From Microvirga guangxiensis (GTDB taxonomy: Bacteria > Pseudomonadota > Alphaproteobacteria > Rhizobiales > Beijerinckiaceae), in NCBI RefSeq assembly GCF_900102135.1, contig NZ_FMVJ01000004.1, positions 124,001-188,000 on the forward strand: a DNA stretch of 64,000 nucleotides. Direction: 5' to 3'. Under the pieces are notes generated by a model. It had not been told where the DNA came from. It made no database searches and saw only the letters and a program-made list of their open reading frames with translations. A program made the position numbers and the translations under genes. Below are positions 1-7,529 of this stretch, piece after piece (position 1 is the first letter of the stretch; the number at the start of each line of letters is the position of its first letter).

Positions 1-10
1 CCATGTCGCC

Positions 11-916
11 ATGTCCTTTGCTGCCGTCCTTAACCGCTCCCGCTCTATCCTCGCGACCCTTGCCGATGCGGGATCGAGCTTTGCTCGCAACGACGGCTTG
101 GCCATGGCAAGCCATGTGGCGCTCTCTCTCGTCATCGCACTGTTTCCATTCCTCATCTGCGTGGCCGCCCTGGCGGCCTTCCTCGGCGCTGGGCGCATCT
201 CCACCCACATCGTCCATCTGCTCTTCGACTTCTGGCCCGAGGGTGTGGCCGGACCGCTTGCGAGCGAAGCGGATAAGGTGCTCGTTCCCAAGCGCAACGT
301 GTTGACGATCTCCATCGTCATCACGCTCCTTGTGGCGACGAACGGCGTCGAAAGCCTGCGCGTGGCCCTCTGCCGGGCCTATGGCGTCATGCGTTTCCGG
401 CCTTGGTGGCAGGCACGCGTCATCGGCATCGGCTTCGTGGCGGTGGGCGCGCTCGCCCTTGTGGCTGCCTCCGTTCTCGTGGTGCTGTGGCCTTCGATCT
501 GGCGTGCCGCGGGGTCGACCATGACGAGCCTGAAATCCGTGCGCCTTACCTATGATCTCGTGCGCCTTGCGCTCGCCTCCATCGTTCTCGTCGTGGGGCT
601 CACAGCCACACATCTGTGGCTGACGGATGCGCGTCCGAATCTGCGGGATGTGGCGCCCGGTGTTGTGGCGACCCTGGTTCTCTGGCTTGCAGGCGCGACT
701 CTCTACGGCGAGTTCCTGGCCAGCGTCGCGCACATCAAATCGACCTATGCAGGACTGGCCGGAATCCTCACCGCACTGATCTTTCTGCAGATCTCGGCGG
801 CGATCTTCATTTTCGGCGCGGAGCTCAACGCTGCCCTGCGCCGCCGCAGATCGGCAGCGGGCCAAGAGACTCGGCCTTCGATGGCGCTGGAGCCTGTCTC
901 GCCCCAACAGCTCTGA
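11..916 (+). CDS. YihY/BrkB-family inner membrane protein
   Basis: This 301-residue protein has about six hydrophobic segments (near residues 28-62, 97-115, 136-165, 185-205, 213-235 and 246-272). The last contains the family-typical GILTALIFLQISAAIFIFGAE. YihY/BrkB proteins were once annotated as 'RNase BN', a label that belongs to another gene; their true function is unknown. The reading frame stays open to the window edge, so the real start may lie upstream of position 1; the ATG at 11 is the first one visible. Its stop codon directly abuts the stop of the convergent small gene at 917. Family assignment is confident; function is not. Confidence 0.85.
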   Translation: MSFAAVLNRSRSILATLADAGSSFARNDGLAMASHVALSLVIALFPFLICVAALAAFLGAGRISTHIVHLLFDFWPEGVAGPLASEADKVLVPKRNVLTISIVITLLVATNGVESLRVALCRAYGVMRFRPWWQARVIGIGFVAVGALALVAASVLVVLWPSIWRAAGSTMTSLKSVRLTYDLVRLALASIVLVVGLTATHLWLTDARPNLRDVAPGVVATLVLWLAGATLYGEFLASVAHIKSTYAGLAGILTALIFLQISAAIFIFGAELNAALRRRRSAAGQETRPSMALEPVSPQQL

Positions 917-1078
917 TCAGCTGACCCCCTCGTCCTGCTTTCTCTCACAGTCGCGCTTGGGCGTCGTCTGCTGCGGCTGCTGTTGCTGTTGGGCGATGAC
1001 GGTTTCATTCGAAGGCTGCGCCGCCAAGGACGGAGCTGCGAAGACGACGAGAACGGCGAGGGAAACGGCGCGAAGCAT
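917..1078 (-). CDS. Small secreted Gln-rich hypothetical protein (53 aa)
   Basis: An ATG-started frame of 53 codons begins with a classic signal peptide (MLRAVSLAVLVVFAAPSLAA, cleavage expected after residue 20). A short Gln-rich stretch and one Cys in a charged C-terminus (KRDCERKQDEGVS) follow. The mature part would be only about 33 residues. It is convergent with the YihY gene, with no bases between the two stop codons. The signal peptide and alphaproteobacterial codon use suggest it is real. No known family was recognised and no function can be given. Confidence 0.6.
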   Translation of the reverse strand: MLRAVSLAVLVVFAAPSLAAQPSNETVIAQQQQQPQQTTPKRDCERKQDEGVS

Positions 1079-1186
1079 GATCTGGCATCCCTTCATCGAA
1101 ACCGTACGATGCTAGCCCCGGACTTGCCCGATGGCCAGCCGGTTCTCGATGGACTTCACCTGGTTCCAGTTGCGCTTTCCTGTCCT

Positions 1187-1216
1187 CTTGAAAAACCGAA
1201 AAAGGCTTCTTAAAAT
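1187..1216 (+). promoter_or_regulatory. Candidate sigma-32 (RpoH) heat-shock promoter
   Basis: CTTGAA at 1187-1192 is followed 16 nt later by CTTAAAAT. The first matches the alphaproteobacterial RpoH -35 element; the -10 match is only partial. It lies just upstream of the thermometer-like leader of the first hsp20 gene, where a heat-shock promoter is expected. Confidence 0.45.
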
Positions 1217-1224
1217 CATGATCG

Positions 1225-1312
1225 CCAAGGCCTTTTAAGGCTTGGTCATACGGGCGCCGGCAGGTGTCCGGCGCCCTTGTGGTTACGTTGCTCACAGGAG
1301 GATGTAGCTATG
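1225..1312 (+). promoter_or_regulatory. Probable ROSE-type RNA thermometer
   Basis: The leader of the first hsp20 gene folds into consecutive hairpins. One is imperfect (CCAAG 1225-1229 with CTTGG 1241-1245). One is a perfect 9-bp stem (1252-1260 with 1268-1276, 7-nt loop). In the last, TTGCT (1288-1292) faces the Shine-Dalgarno AGGAGG (1296-1301), just before the ATG at 1310. A U-Y-G-C-U strand masking the SD is the hallmark of ROSE thermometers in front of rhizobial small heat-shock genes: the stem melts on heating and frees the ribosome site. This is inferred from sequence; no covariance model was run. Confidence 0.7.
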
Positions 1313-1771
1313 AGATCAGCTTTCGATTTTTCTCCCCTCTACCGCTCCACGGTCGGTTTCGACCGGCTGTTCGATCTGCTCGATCAATCCTCGCAGATCG
1401 ATTCCATGACGAACTGGCCGCCTTACAACATCGAGAAGGCTGGTGAGGACCAGTATGTCATCACCATGGCCATTGCCGGCTTCTCGCCCGATGAGCTTGA
1501 GATCACCCAGAAAGAGAACCAACTCGTCATTGCGGGTCAGAGACATGGTTCGGAGGAAGGTAAGCAGTATCTGCATCGCGGCATTGCGACCCGTGCCTTC
1601 AGGCAAACCTTCAATCTCGCCGATCATGTGAAAGTGGTTGGGGCGAACCTTGAGAACGGCTTGCTGACGATCGAGCTGAAGCGTGAAGTACCCGAGGCTC
1701 TGAAGCCGCGCCGGATCGAGATTGCGTCCGGCGGCAAGGCTCAGCAGATCGAGCACAACAAGGCTGCTTGA
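1310..1771 (+). CDS. Small heat-shock protein, Hsp20/IbpA type
   Basis: The 153-residue protein contains an alpha-crystallin domain (about residues 35-135) with the conserved NGLLTIEL strand and a C-terminal RRIEIAS segment carrying the I-x-I anchor motif. These proteins are ATP-independent holdases that bind unfolding proteins in the cytoplasm and pass them to DnaK/ClpB. The ATG at 1310 was chosen over an in-frame start at 1277 because CAGGAGG sits 8 nt before it and the upstream part belongs to the thermometer-like leader. A second hsp20 gene follows 72 nt downstream, giving a two-gene heat-shock unit. Confidence 0.92.
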   Translation: MRSAFDFSPLYRSTVGFDRLFDLLDQSSQIDSMTNWPPYNIEKAGEDQYVITMAIAGFSPDELEITQKENQLVIAGQRHGSEEGKQYLHRGIATRAFRQTFNLADHVKVVGANLENGLLTIELKREVPEALKPRRIEIASGGKAQQIEHNKAA

Positions 1772-1787
1772 TCAGGCCATCAATGAC

Positions 1788-1809
1788 GGCGCCGGTAGCG
1801 ACCGGCGCC
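1788..1809 (+). promoter_or_regulatory. Intergenic 9-bp hairpin between the two hsp20 genes
   Basis: GGCGCCGGT (1788-1796) and ACCGGCGCC (1801-1809) form a perfect stem with loop AGCG, followed by no U-run. It could stabilise or process the bicistronic mRNA, or contribute to a second thermometer-like leader. The SD (AGGAGG, 1829-1834) of the downstream gene is not obviously masked. Confidence 0.45.
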
Positions 1810-1843
1810 GGAGACTCCCACGCATGACAGGAGGAAAACTGCG

Positions 1844-2344
1844 ATGAACATGCGCGATCTCATTCCATGGGGTCGTCATCAAGTGACCCCGGGCCGCTAT
1901 CGTGAGGAGGGCGATCCTTTCATGACCCTTCACCGTGAAATGAATCGGCTTTTTGACGATGCCTTCCGCAATTTCGAGATGAGTCCGTTCGGTCGCATGG
2001 CCGGTTGGCCGCATGTGGAAGTCGTCGATACCGACAAGGATGTCCGCATCTCCGCTGAGTTGCCCGGCATGGACGAAAAGGATGTCGAGGTGCTCATGGG
2101 CGATGGAATCCTTACGATCCGCGGCGAGAAAAGGTCCGAAACCGAGGACAAGGACCGCGCTTTCAGCGAGCGCACCTACGGACGATTCGAGCGCCGCATC
2201 CCGCTTGCCTGGGACGTGGAGGAAGACAAGGTCGATGCTTCCTTCAAGAACGGCGTGCTCACCGTCACGATGCCGAAGTCGGCAGAGACCAAGGCGAGTG
2301 TGAAGCGCATCGCCGTAAACGGTGCTGATCCGACCAAGCATTGA
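1844..2344 (+). CDS. Small heat-shock protein, Hsp20/HspC type
   Basis: This 166-residue protein is of the second Hsp20 class. It has an extended N-terminus, an alpha-crystallin domain (about residues 50-150; PHVEVVDTDKDVRISAELPG, KNGVLTVTMPK) and a C-terminal V-K-R-I-A-V segment. A strong SD (ACAGGAGGAAAA) precedes the ATG. Class A and class C sHsps often occur in pairs in rhizobia, where they form distinct oligomers. It is probably co-transcribed with the gene at 1310. A GC-rich hairpin 23 nt after its stop probably ends the unit. Confidence 0.92.
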   Translation: MNMRDLIPWGRHQVTPGRYREEGDPFMTLHREMNRLFDDAFRNFEMSPFGRMAGWPHVEVVDTDKDVRISAELPGMDEKDVEVLMGDGILTIRGEKRSETEDKDRAFSERTYGRFERRIPLAWDVEEDKVDASFKNGVLTVTMPKSAETKASVKRIAVNGADPTKH

Positions 2345-2366
2345 GGCTGCATCGGATAATTGGCCA

Positions 2367-2390
2367 GAGCGCCCGGCTTTCCGGGCGCTC
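2367..2390 (+). terminator. Hairpin after the hsp20 pair
   Basis: GAGCGCCCGG (2367-2376) pairs perfectly with CCGGGCGCTC (2381-2390) around a CTTT loop. There is no U-tract, so it is either a weak intrinsic terminator or an mRNA 3' stabiliser. Confidence 0.5.
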
Positions 2391-2641
2391 ACGATGCCGA
2401 TTCCCGCAATGTCGGCCCAGAGTTTCTTCCAGGTACAAGTTCTCACAGACCTATTCCGCAAGGGAAAATAATGTTTTCTGCAAGCGAACGCTCGGCAGAG
2501 CTTAGCTGCAAAGTCGGTAGAAAATTTATGCGTAGAGTAAGGTCAATAATCCTAAATGATTAGATATAACGTATGATGTATTGAAATATCGTATTTATGT
2601 TATCGCAGGGTCGTGGGGGCGTCCAATACAGGAAAATGCCC
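2391..2641. other. AT-rich intergenic leader
   Basis: About 250 bases without a convincing gene. GC drops sharply from about 2460, in contrast to the flanking coding DNA. A 30-codon ATG frame at 2471 follows a GGGA-like SD but resembles nothing known. The stretch probably holds the promoter of the RTX-fusion gene; no clear sigma-70 hexamers were found. Confidence 0.4.
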
Positions 2642-4732
2642 ATGACCAATAAAATCGTCATCAACGGTGACAACGGATCGAACTCGCTTTCGGGAACCGA
2701 AGCGGCCGAGATCCTTTACGGCTTCACGGCCCATTCTCAAGACGCTTCGCTCCTGGCGACAAAGATCGCCAGCTACGGCGATAGGGACAAACCACGAGGC
2801 GCTTTACCCTTGGCGTTGACGTCTCCCCCAGACGATCCCGACCATCTGTTCGTGGTTCAGCAGAAAGGCGTCGTCAGCGTTCTAAATGTCACTACGGGGA
2901 AGATGCTCGAATCTCCCTACATGGATTTGTCGTCAGAGATCCCGATCGATGGCGAACAAGGCATGCTCGGTTTCGCCTTCGATCCCAATTATGAAGAGAA
3001 CCGGTTCATCTACGTCTATATCAGCACGCAGCCGAATGATGTCGAAATCCGGCGCTACACCACTGCTGCAAATAACCCGCACGAAGTCGATCCCAGCAGC
3101 AAGCACGTCGTGAAGAAGATCGACTTCCCGGATGGAAACACCCGTCATCGGAGCGGATGGATTGATTTTGGGCCGGACGGGTATCTGTATGTGAGCGTTG
3201 GTGACGCCGGCAGCGGAGCGAATGCGCAGAAGATCGACAATCCGTTTGGCAAGATTCTGCGCCTGGACGTTCACGGCGACGATTTCCCGGCAGATCCCAA
3301 CAACAATTATGCGGTTCCGTCCGACAATCCGAGGACCATCGCGGGAATTGCGGGTGATGCTACGGGTACAGGCATCTATGCGGCAGGACTTCGTAACCCA
3401 TGGAAGGGCAGCTTCGACCGGGCGACCGGTGAGCTTTACATTTCTGACGTAGCTGAGAGCGGGTCTGAAGAGGTCAATCTCATCCAAGCAGGTGCGAATT
3501 ACGGGTGGAGCCGCACCGAGGGAACATTTGACCCGGCTCAATATCCACATTTCACGAATCCCATTCACGCTTTTGGGCGTACTTCCGGTGGTGGCGTTGT
3601 CGGCGGCTATGTCTACCGGGGTCAGGATGATGCTTTCCACGGTCAGTATTTCTTCGGCGACTTCGGCAAGAGCAAGGTCTGGTCGATGGACGTCTATGGC
3701 GAGCAGCGCGCTGTCACGGAAAGAACCGCCGACATCAAAAAAGGCTATGCCGCCTTCAGCAATCCGGGCGTCTTCGGAGAAGATGCTCTCGGCAATCTTT
3801 ACGTGGCGACTTTTGGCAGAGACATCATCAAGCTCACCGCGCAGACTACATCGCTTGATGAGGCCGACGTGATCGATGCGGGAGGCGGCAACGACGTGGT
3901 CTATGCTGGCGCAGGCGATGACAAGGTCTTCGGCGGTACGGGCAACGATACGCTGAGCGGAATGAACGGCAACGATTCCATCGACGGCGGTTCAGGCCGT
4001 GATCGCATGCTCGGCGGACGCGGCAACGATATCTACGTGGTGGACGATGCGAAGGACAAGGTTGTTGAAAGGACTGGCGAAGGCAAGGATACGATCAAGA
4101 CCAAGGTGAGCTATACCTTGACGGACGCGATGTCGGTCGAGGTGCTCTGGACGACGAATACGTCCGGCACGGCCTCCATCAACCTGACCGGCAACAAACT
4201 CGACAATCAGATCTCGGGCAATGCGGGAACCAATGTGCTCTCGGGGATGGGTGGTGCGGATATCATCCGCGGACTTGGCGGAGATGACGTGATCAATGGC
4301 GGCGCGGGCAATGACGATCTGCACGGGGACGCCGGCAACGACCGCCTCGACGGCGGAACGGAAGACGACAAGCTGGAAGGCGGCGCAGGAACGGATCACC
4401 TGACCGGAGGCGCCGGAGGCGACACTTTCGTGTGGCTCTCGACAGCCGAGACGAGTCTGAACCTGGCGGAGGCCGATATCGTCCTGGACTTCAAGGAAAC
4501 GGAGGGCGATCGGTTGAGTCTCTTAAATATCGATGCCCGGGAGGATCGCGACGGCGCACAGGCTTTCAGCTTCATCGGCACCGAGCAATTCACGCGCGCG
4601 GGTCAGGTTCGCTACGAAACGGTTGGTGGTGTGACGCTCGTTTATCTCAATACGGATGCGGACCTCGAGGCTGAAGGCGTGATCCGCCTTGCAGGCGTTC
4701 ACACGCTCAGCGCTGAAAACTTCATCCTTTAA
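2642..4732 (+). CDS. Secreted glucose/sorbosone dehydrogenase-like propeller fused to RTX repeats
   Basis: This is a 696-residue protein in three parts. Residues ~1-20 resemble a short RTX-like motif (NGDNGSNSLSGTEAAEIL). Residues ~45-395 are a six-bladed propeller of the soluble PQQ aldose/sorbosone dehydrogenase (YliI/GSDH) family (GEQGMLGFAFDPNY, LRNPWKGSFD, NYGWSRTEG). Two blocks of GGxGxDxL calcium-binding nonapeptides follow, around 420-480 and 540-610. The C-terminal ~80 residues look like a serralysin-type C-terminal module. There is no N-terminal signal peptide, so type I secretion is expected; no T1SS genes adjoin. ATG 2642 was preferred over 2597 and 2636 because AGGA lies 8 nt upstream. 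Whether it binds PQQ was not established. Confidence 0.8.
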   Translation: MTNKIVINGDNGSNSLSGTEAAEILYGFTAHSQDASLLATKIASYGDRDKPRGALPLALTSPPDDPDHLFVVQQKGVVSVLNVTTGKMLESPYMDLSSEIPIDGEQGMLGFAFDPNYEENRFIYVYISTQPNDVEIRRYTTAANNPHEVDPSSKHVVKKIDFPDGNTRHRSGWIDFGPDGYLYVSVGDAGSGANAQKIDNPFGKILRLDVHGDDFPADPNNNYAVPSDNPRTIAGIAGDATGTGIYAAGLRNPWKGSFDRATGELYISDVAESGSEEVNLIQAGANYGWSRTEGTFDPAQYPHFTNPIHAFGRTSGGGVVGGYVYRGQDDAFHGQYFFGDFGKSKVWSMDVYGEQRAVTERTADIKKGYAAFSNPGVFGEDALGNLYVATFGRDIIKLTAQTTSLDEADVIDAGGGNDVVYAGAGDDKVFGGTGNDTLSGMNGNDSIDGGSGRDRMLGGRGNDIYVVDDAKDKVVERTGEGKDTIKTKVSYTLTDAMSVEVLWTTNTSGTASINLTGNKLDNQISGNAGTNVLSGMGGADIIRGLGGDDVINGGAGNDDLHGDAGNDRLDGGTEDDKLEGGAGTDHLTGGAGGDTFVWLSTAETSLNLAEADIVLDFKETEGDRLSLLNIDAREDRDGAQAFSFIGTEQFTRAGQVRYETVGGVTLVYLNTDADLEAEGVIRLAGVHTLSAENFIL

Positions 4733-4743
4733 GGTTTGAGAAG

Positions 4744-4774
4744 CACCGCCGCTCTTTCAGAGTGGCGGTGTTCC
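4744..4774 (+). terminator. Convergent terminator between the RTX gene and ecfG
   Basis: CACCGCCGCTCT (4744-4755) pairs with AGAGTGGCGGTG (4759-4770), with one G-U pair and a TTC loop, followed by TTCC. It lies between two convergent genes and could act on both. Confidence 0.6.
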
Positions 4775-4787
4775 TTCACGCCAGTTC

Positions 4788-5339
4788 TCAAGCCGATGTA
4801 TGCATGAAGAGCGCGGCTCTGACGAGCCGGTCGGGGCCGAGATCGTCGTGCGCGTCGAAATGGAGCAACTCGGCCAGCCGACGGCGCGCGCGGTTGATGC
4901 GGCTCTTGATGGTGCCGATATTCGTGCCGCAGATCCGCGCCGCCTCCTCATAGGTCAATCCTTCCGCCGTCACGAGCAGAAGCGCTTCGCGCTGATCGAC
5001 AGGAAGTTTGCCGAGGGCTTTCAGCATGTCATCGAAATCGAGACGCGAACCCTGTTCGGGCAAGACGGCAACCTTCTCGGCCCACGCGCCTTCGGGATCT
5101 TCGACTTCACGCTTCTTGCGGCGTGCCTGGGTAAGAAAATCGTTGCGCAGGATCGTGAAAAGCCAGGCTTGCATGCTGGTGCCGGGCTGAAACTTGTCGA
5201 AATTGCTAAGGCCCTTCAACAGAGCCCCCTGCACCAGATCGTCGGCTCGATCCACACTGCCGCAGAGAGAAATCGCAAAGGCACGCAGATGAGGAATAGC
5301 TGCGAGCATCTGATCTTTCAGGGCTGTGTCAGCCGCCAT
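4788..5339 (-). CDS. ecfG: ECF sigma factor, EcfG (general stress response) type
   Basis: This 183-residue sigma factor has region 2 (AIPHLRAFAISLCGSVDRAD, then DDLVQ and AWLFTILRNDF) and region 4 (LPVDQREALLLVTAEGLTYE, EEAARICGTNIGTIKSRINR). These are close to the EcfG/ECF15 group that drives the alphaproteobacterial general stress response. In that pathway EcfG is held by the anti-sigma NepR until phosphorylated PhyR titrates it. No nepR or phyR is visible here. A perfect EcfG-type promoter (GGAAC-N16-CGTT) lies 0.8 kb away at 6178. The gene is divergent from a receiver-only regulator. Confidence 0.85.
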   Translation of the reverse strand: MAADTALKDQMLAAIPHLRAFAISLCGSVDRADDLVQGALLKGLSNFDKFQPGTSMQAWLFTILRNDFLTQARRKKREVEDPEGAWAEKVAVLPEQGSRLDFDDMLKALGKLPVDQREALLLVTAEGLTYEEAARICGTNIGTIKSRINRARRRLAELLHFDAHDDLGPDRLVRAALFMHTSA

Positions 5340-5443
5340 AACGTATCCCTTCCGATCACGAACTTCAAAGGAGACGCTTCTTAGGAAGCTGATGCATTAA
5401 CCTATGTGAACCCAGACTGATTTCTCAGCGAAAACGGCAAATA

Positions 5444-5470
5444 GGAATTTATGATCCGCAAGTAACCGTT
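5444..5470 (+). promoter_or_regulatory. Weak EcfG-like promoter candidate in the divergent region
   Basis: GGAAT (5444-5448) and CGTT (5467-5470) are 18 nt apart. This is one mismatch from GGAAC and at the upper end of accepted spacing. It would read towards the receiver-only regulator. The rest of 5340-5618 shows no gene; it also contains a 12-bp palindrome, GGAAGATCTTCC, at 5538-5549. Confidence 0.3.
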
Positions 5471-5618
5471 AAGCTCTCGTGTTTCAACAGCGATCGGGCT
5501 TCGATTTATTACATAACCACCCGGAATCTGCCTTTGCGGAAGATCTTCCTCTCTAAAGGGTTAAGGTTTTCCGAATCCCTTAGCTTTACATAGGTGAATG
5601 CAGTAACAGGGAGGACCT

Positions 5619-5753
5619 ATGAAATTCGAACAAGGACGGGTCGAAGTGATTCCCTGCGCGGCGAAATTCTTCGCCCGGTCCAACGCCTGCCATGGGTTAT
5701 CAGTCAGACAGGTTAGTAAATCCGATGACTTTATTGCGTTGTATGATCGTTGA
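5619..5753 (+). CDS. Possible 44-aa leader ORF
   Basis: A 44-codon frame starts at an ATG with a good SD (CAGGGAGGACCT). It encodes a basic, Cys-containing peptide (MKFEQGRVEVIPCAAKFFAR...) with no recognisable domain and no resemblance to NepR. It overlaps the first codons of the receiver gene in another frame, so its translation could be coupled to that gene. The SD is its main support; it may not be a functional protein. Confidence 0.35.
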   Translation: MKFEQGRVEVIPCAAKFFARSNACHGLSVRQVSKSDDFIALYDR

Positions 5754-6123
5754 GGATCAGGCCCTTATCGGGATGTCACTCGAGGCTTCTCTAGAAGAGG
5801 TGGGCTTTGCTGTCGAAGGTCCATTCATGAGCTGCGCACAGGCGCTGGATTGGCTCGAGAACGACGCGCCGGATATTGCTCTGCTCGACATCATGCTCAA
5901 GGACGGTACGTCACTTGAGATCGCCCGGACCTTGAAAAATCGAGGCATTCCGTTCGTCGTCTATTCCGGATTACCTCAGAGTGCGGACAGAGGAGATGAG
6001 TTGCAGGACGTCCCTTGGCTCGAAAAACCTGTGAGCCGCGAAACGCTGGCCGATACGCTTAGAAACACGGTGTATCCAGCGCAGGCTCCCTCAGGCTTCG
6101 ACAGAAGCAATCAACTGGGCTGA
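5725..6123 (+). CDS. Receiver-only response regulator
   Basis: This is a stand-alone receiver domain of about 132 residues with no output domain. It has an acidic pair in VEDQALIG, the phospho-acceptor Asp in ALLDIML, Ser in YSG at the T/S switch position, and Lys in WLEKP. IPFVVYSG resembles the FATGUY-type receivers that work in general-stress phosphorelays, and its place opposite ecfG supports such a role; this is inference. Starts at 5692, 5725 and 5743 are all possible and none has a strong SD. I chose 5725, which leaves a normal first beta-strand (RCMIVEDQ). Confidence 0.75.
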   Translation: MTLLRCMIVEDQALIGMSLEASLEEVGFAVEGPFMSCAQALDWLENDAPDIALLDIMLKDGTSLEIARTLKNRGIPFVVYSGLPQSADRGDELQDVPWLEKPVSRETLADTLRNTVYPAQAPSGFDRSNQLG

Positions 6124-6177
6124 AGAGCCCGGGCCAAGGCCGGTCCCTTAGCGATACCGAGACGTGGGGGCTCTCTC

Positions 6178-6202
6178 GGAACATCGATAACGAAAGGCCG
6201 TT
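6178..6202 (+). promoter_or_regulatory. Consensus EcfG (general stress) promoter
   Basis: GGAAC at 6178-6182, exactly 16 nt, then CGTT at 6199-6202. This matches the alphaproteobacterial EcfG consensus in all nine fixed positions. It lies 30 nt before the ATG at 6232 and probably drives that gene. Confidence 0.75.
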
Positions 6203-6231
6203 CTCCTGCATCTCGTGTCCTGGAGGACGCC

Positions 6232-6738
6232 ATGCGTTCATTGTTCAAAACATTCATGGCTGCAGCCCTTCTCCTAGGCGGCGCAGCAGCGATCGAACCG
6301 AGCCCCGCTTCAGCCCAGGTCGGGCCCGAGCGCTACTCTCCCTCTCCCCGCGCCAGACCCGCTCCGGCCATCCGGCGCGATTTTCAAAGGCCGCGCTATG
6401 ACGCTCCGCGGTCTTACCGCCGGGCGTATTACGGCAGGCCTTACCGATCCGCCTATTATGGCCGTCGCGCCTACCGCCCAGCTTATTATGGGCGGCGTTA
6501 CTACGGGGGCTATCCCTATGGCTATTACCGCCGTGGCTATGGCGGCGGTGCAGTCGTTGCGGGCCTGATCGGCGGTCTCACCCTCGGCGCCTTGGCGAGC
6601 CCCTATTACGCTGCCCCTTATTACGGGCCAGGATATTACCGTCCGGCCTATTATGCGCCCCGCTGCGTGCTGGAGCGCAGGCGCGTGATCAACCGCTATG
6701 GCCGCCCGATCTGGCGGCGGGTGCAGGTTTGCTACTGA
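6232..6738 (+). CDS. Secreted Tyr/Arg/Gly-rich stress-associated protein
   Basis: This 168-residue protein has a signal peptide (about residues 1-28, ending PASAQ). A low-complexity region dense in YYGR, RPAYY and YRR units follows (about 45-105), then a glycine-zipper-like hydrophobic segment (GGGAVVAGLIGGLTLGALAS, about 104-124), and a C-terminus with two Cys (PRCVLERRRV, VQVCY). It resembles the small periplasmic or outer-membrane-associated proteins common in Hyphomicrobiales, whose function is unknown. The consensus EcfG promoter places it in the general stress regulon. An SD-like TGGAGGA precedes the ATG and a strong terminator follows. Confidence 0.8.
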   Translation: MRSLFKTFMAAALLLGGAAAIEPSPASAQVGPERYSPSPRARPAPAIRRDFQRPRYDAPRSYRRAYYGRPYRSAYYGRRAYRPAYYGRRYYGGYPYGYYRRGYGGGAVVAGLIGGLTLGALASPYYAAPYYGPGYYRPAYYAPRCVLERRRVINRYGRPIWRRVQVCY

Positions 6739-6756
6739 GGCCATCCAAAGTTCGAG

Positions 6757-6780
6757 AGCCCCGCTTCATGCGGGGCTTTT
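6757..6780 (+). terminator. Rho-independent terminator
   Basis: AGCCCCGC (6757-6764) pairs with GCGGGGCT (6770-6777) around a 5-nt loop and runs into TTTT. It closes the stress-protein gene. Confidence 0.8.
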
Positions 6781-6851
6781 CATGAGCGTTGAAGCGGGGA
6801 GCGTGACAGGTTAGAGGCGGTATCCATGGCTTTTCAGGTGGCTTACCTTTC

Positions 6852-7466
6852 ATGACAACGCGCTTCCATCGCGGAGATCTGCCCGCGAATTACCAACCAG
6901 GCTCCGCCATCGCGATCGATACCGAAACGCTTGGCCTCAACCCGCATCGGGATCGGCTCTGCGTGGTGCAGATCTCAAAGGGCGATGGCGATGCCGACGT
7001 GGTGCAGATCCTGAAGGACGGCCCGCGCCCTGAAAATCTGATCCGGGTTTTGTCCGACGAGAGCGTGCTGAAGATCTTTCATTATGCGCGTTTCGACCTT
7101 GCGGTGCTCTTCCATGCTTTCGCCGTGATGCCGAGGCCGGTCTACTGCACCAAGGTGGCTTCACGGCTGGTGCGCACCTACACGGACCGGCATGGCTTGA
7201 AGGATCTCGTACGGGAATTCCTCGGAGTCGAGCTGTCCAAGCAGCAGCAATCCTCCGATTGGGGTGCCGACACTCTTACGCCGGCCCAGCTCGACTATGC
7301 GGCTTCGGACGTGCTGCATCTGCATGCTCTCAAGGAAAAGCTGGACCAGAGGCTGGAGAGGGAGAACCGGCTCGGGATCGCCCATCAATGCTTCTCGTTC
7401 CTGCCAACCAGGGCGCAGCTCGATCTTCTCGGGTGGCCCGAGACCGACATTTTCGCCCATAGTTGA
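6852..7466 (+). CDS. rnd: Ribonuclease D-type 3'-5' exonuclease
   Basis: This 204-residue protein carries the DEDDy exonuclease motifs. These are D-x-E in AIDTETLGLN (Asp23, Glu25), the second Asp in FHYARFDLAVL, and the Y-x3-D motif in DYAASDVLHLHAL (near residues 148-152). RNase D trims the 3' ends of tRNA and other small RNAs. The protein is short because it lacks the C-terminal HRDC domains of the E. coli enzyme, which is normal for alphaproteobacterial RNase D. It stands alone upstream of the lpt block, which begins 63 nt after its stop. Confidence 0.88.
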   Translation: MTTRFHRGDLPANYQPGSAIAIDTETLGLNPHRDRLCVVQISKGDGDADVVQILKDGPRPENLIRVLSDESVLKIFHYARFDLAVLFHAFAVMPRPVYCTKVASRLVRTYTDRHGLKDLVREFLGVELSKQQQSSDWGADTLTPAQLDYAASDVLHLHALKEKLDQRLERENRLGIAHQCFSFLPTRAQLDLLGWPETDIFAHS

Positions 7467-7529
7467 CGCAGGCTTAAACTTTCCCGCATAAACCCCATAT
7501 CCGTCATAACATCGCCATTTCCGAAGGGC

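Noticed and set aside
5619..5753. NepR anti-sigma factor
   Set aside because: The 44-residue peptide has none of the helical NepR pattern and the gene is on the opposite strand to the sigma.
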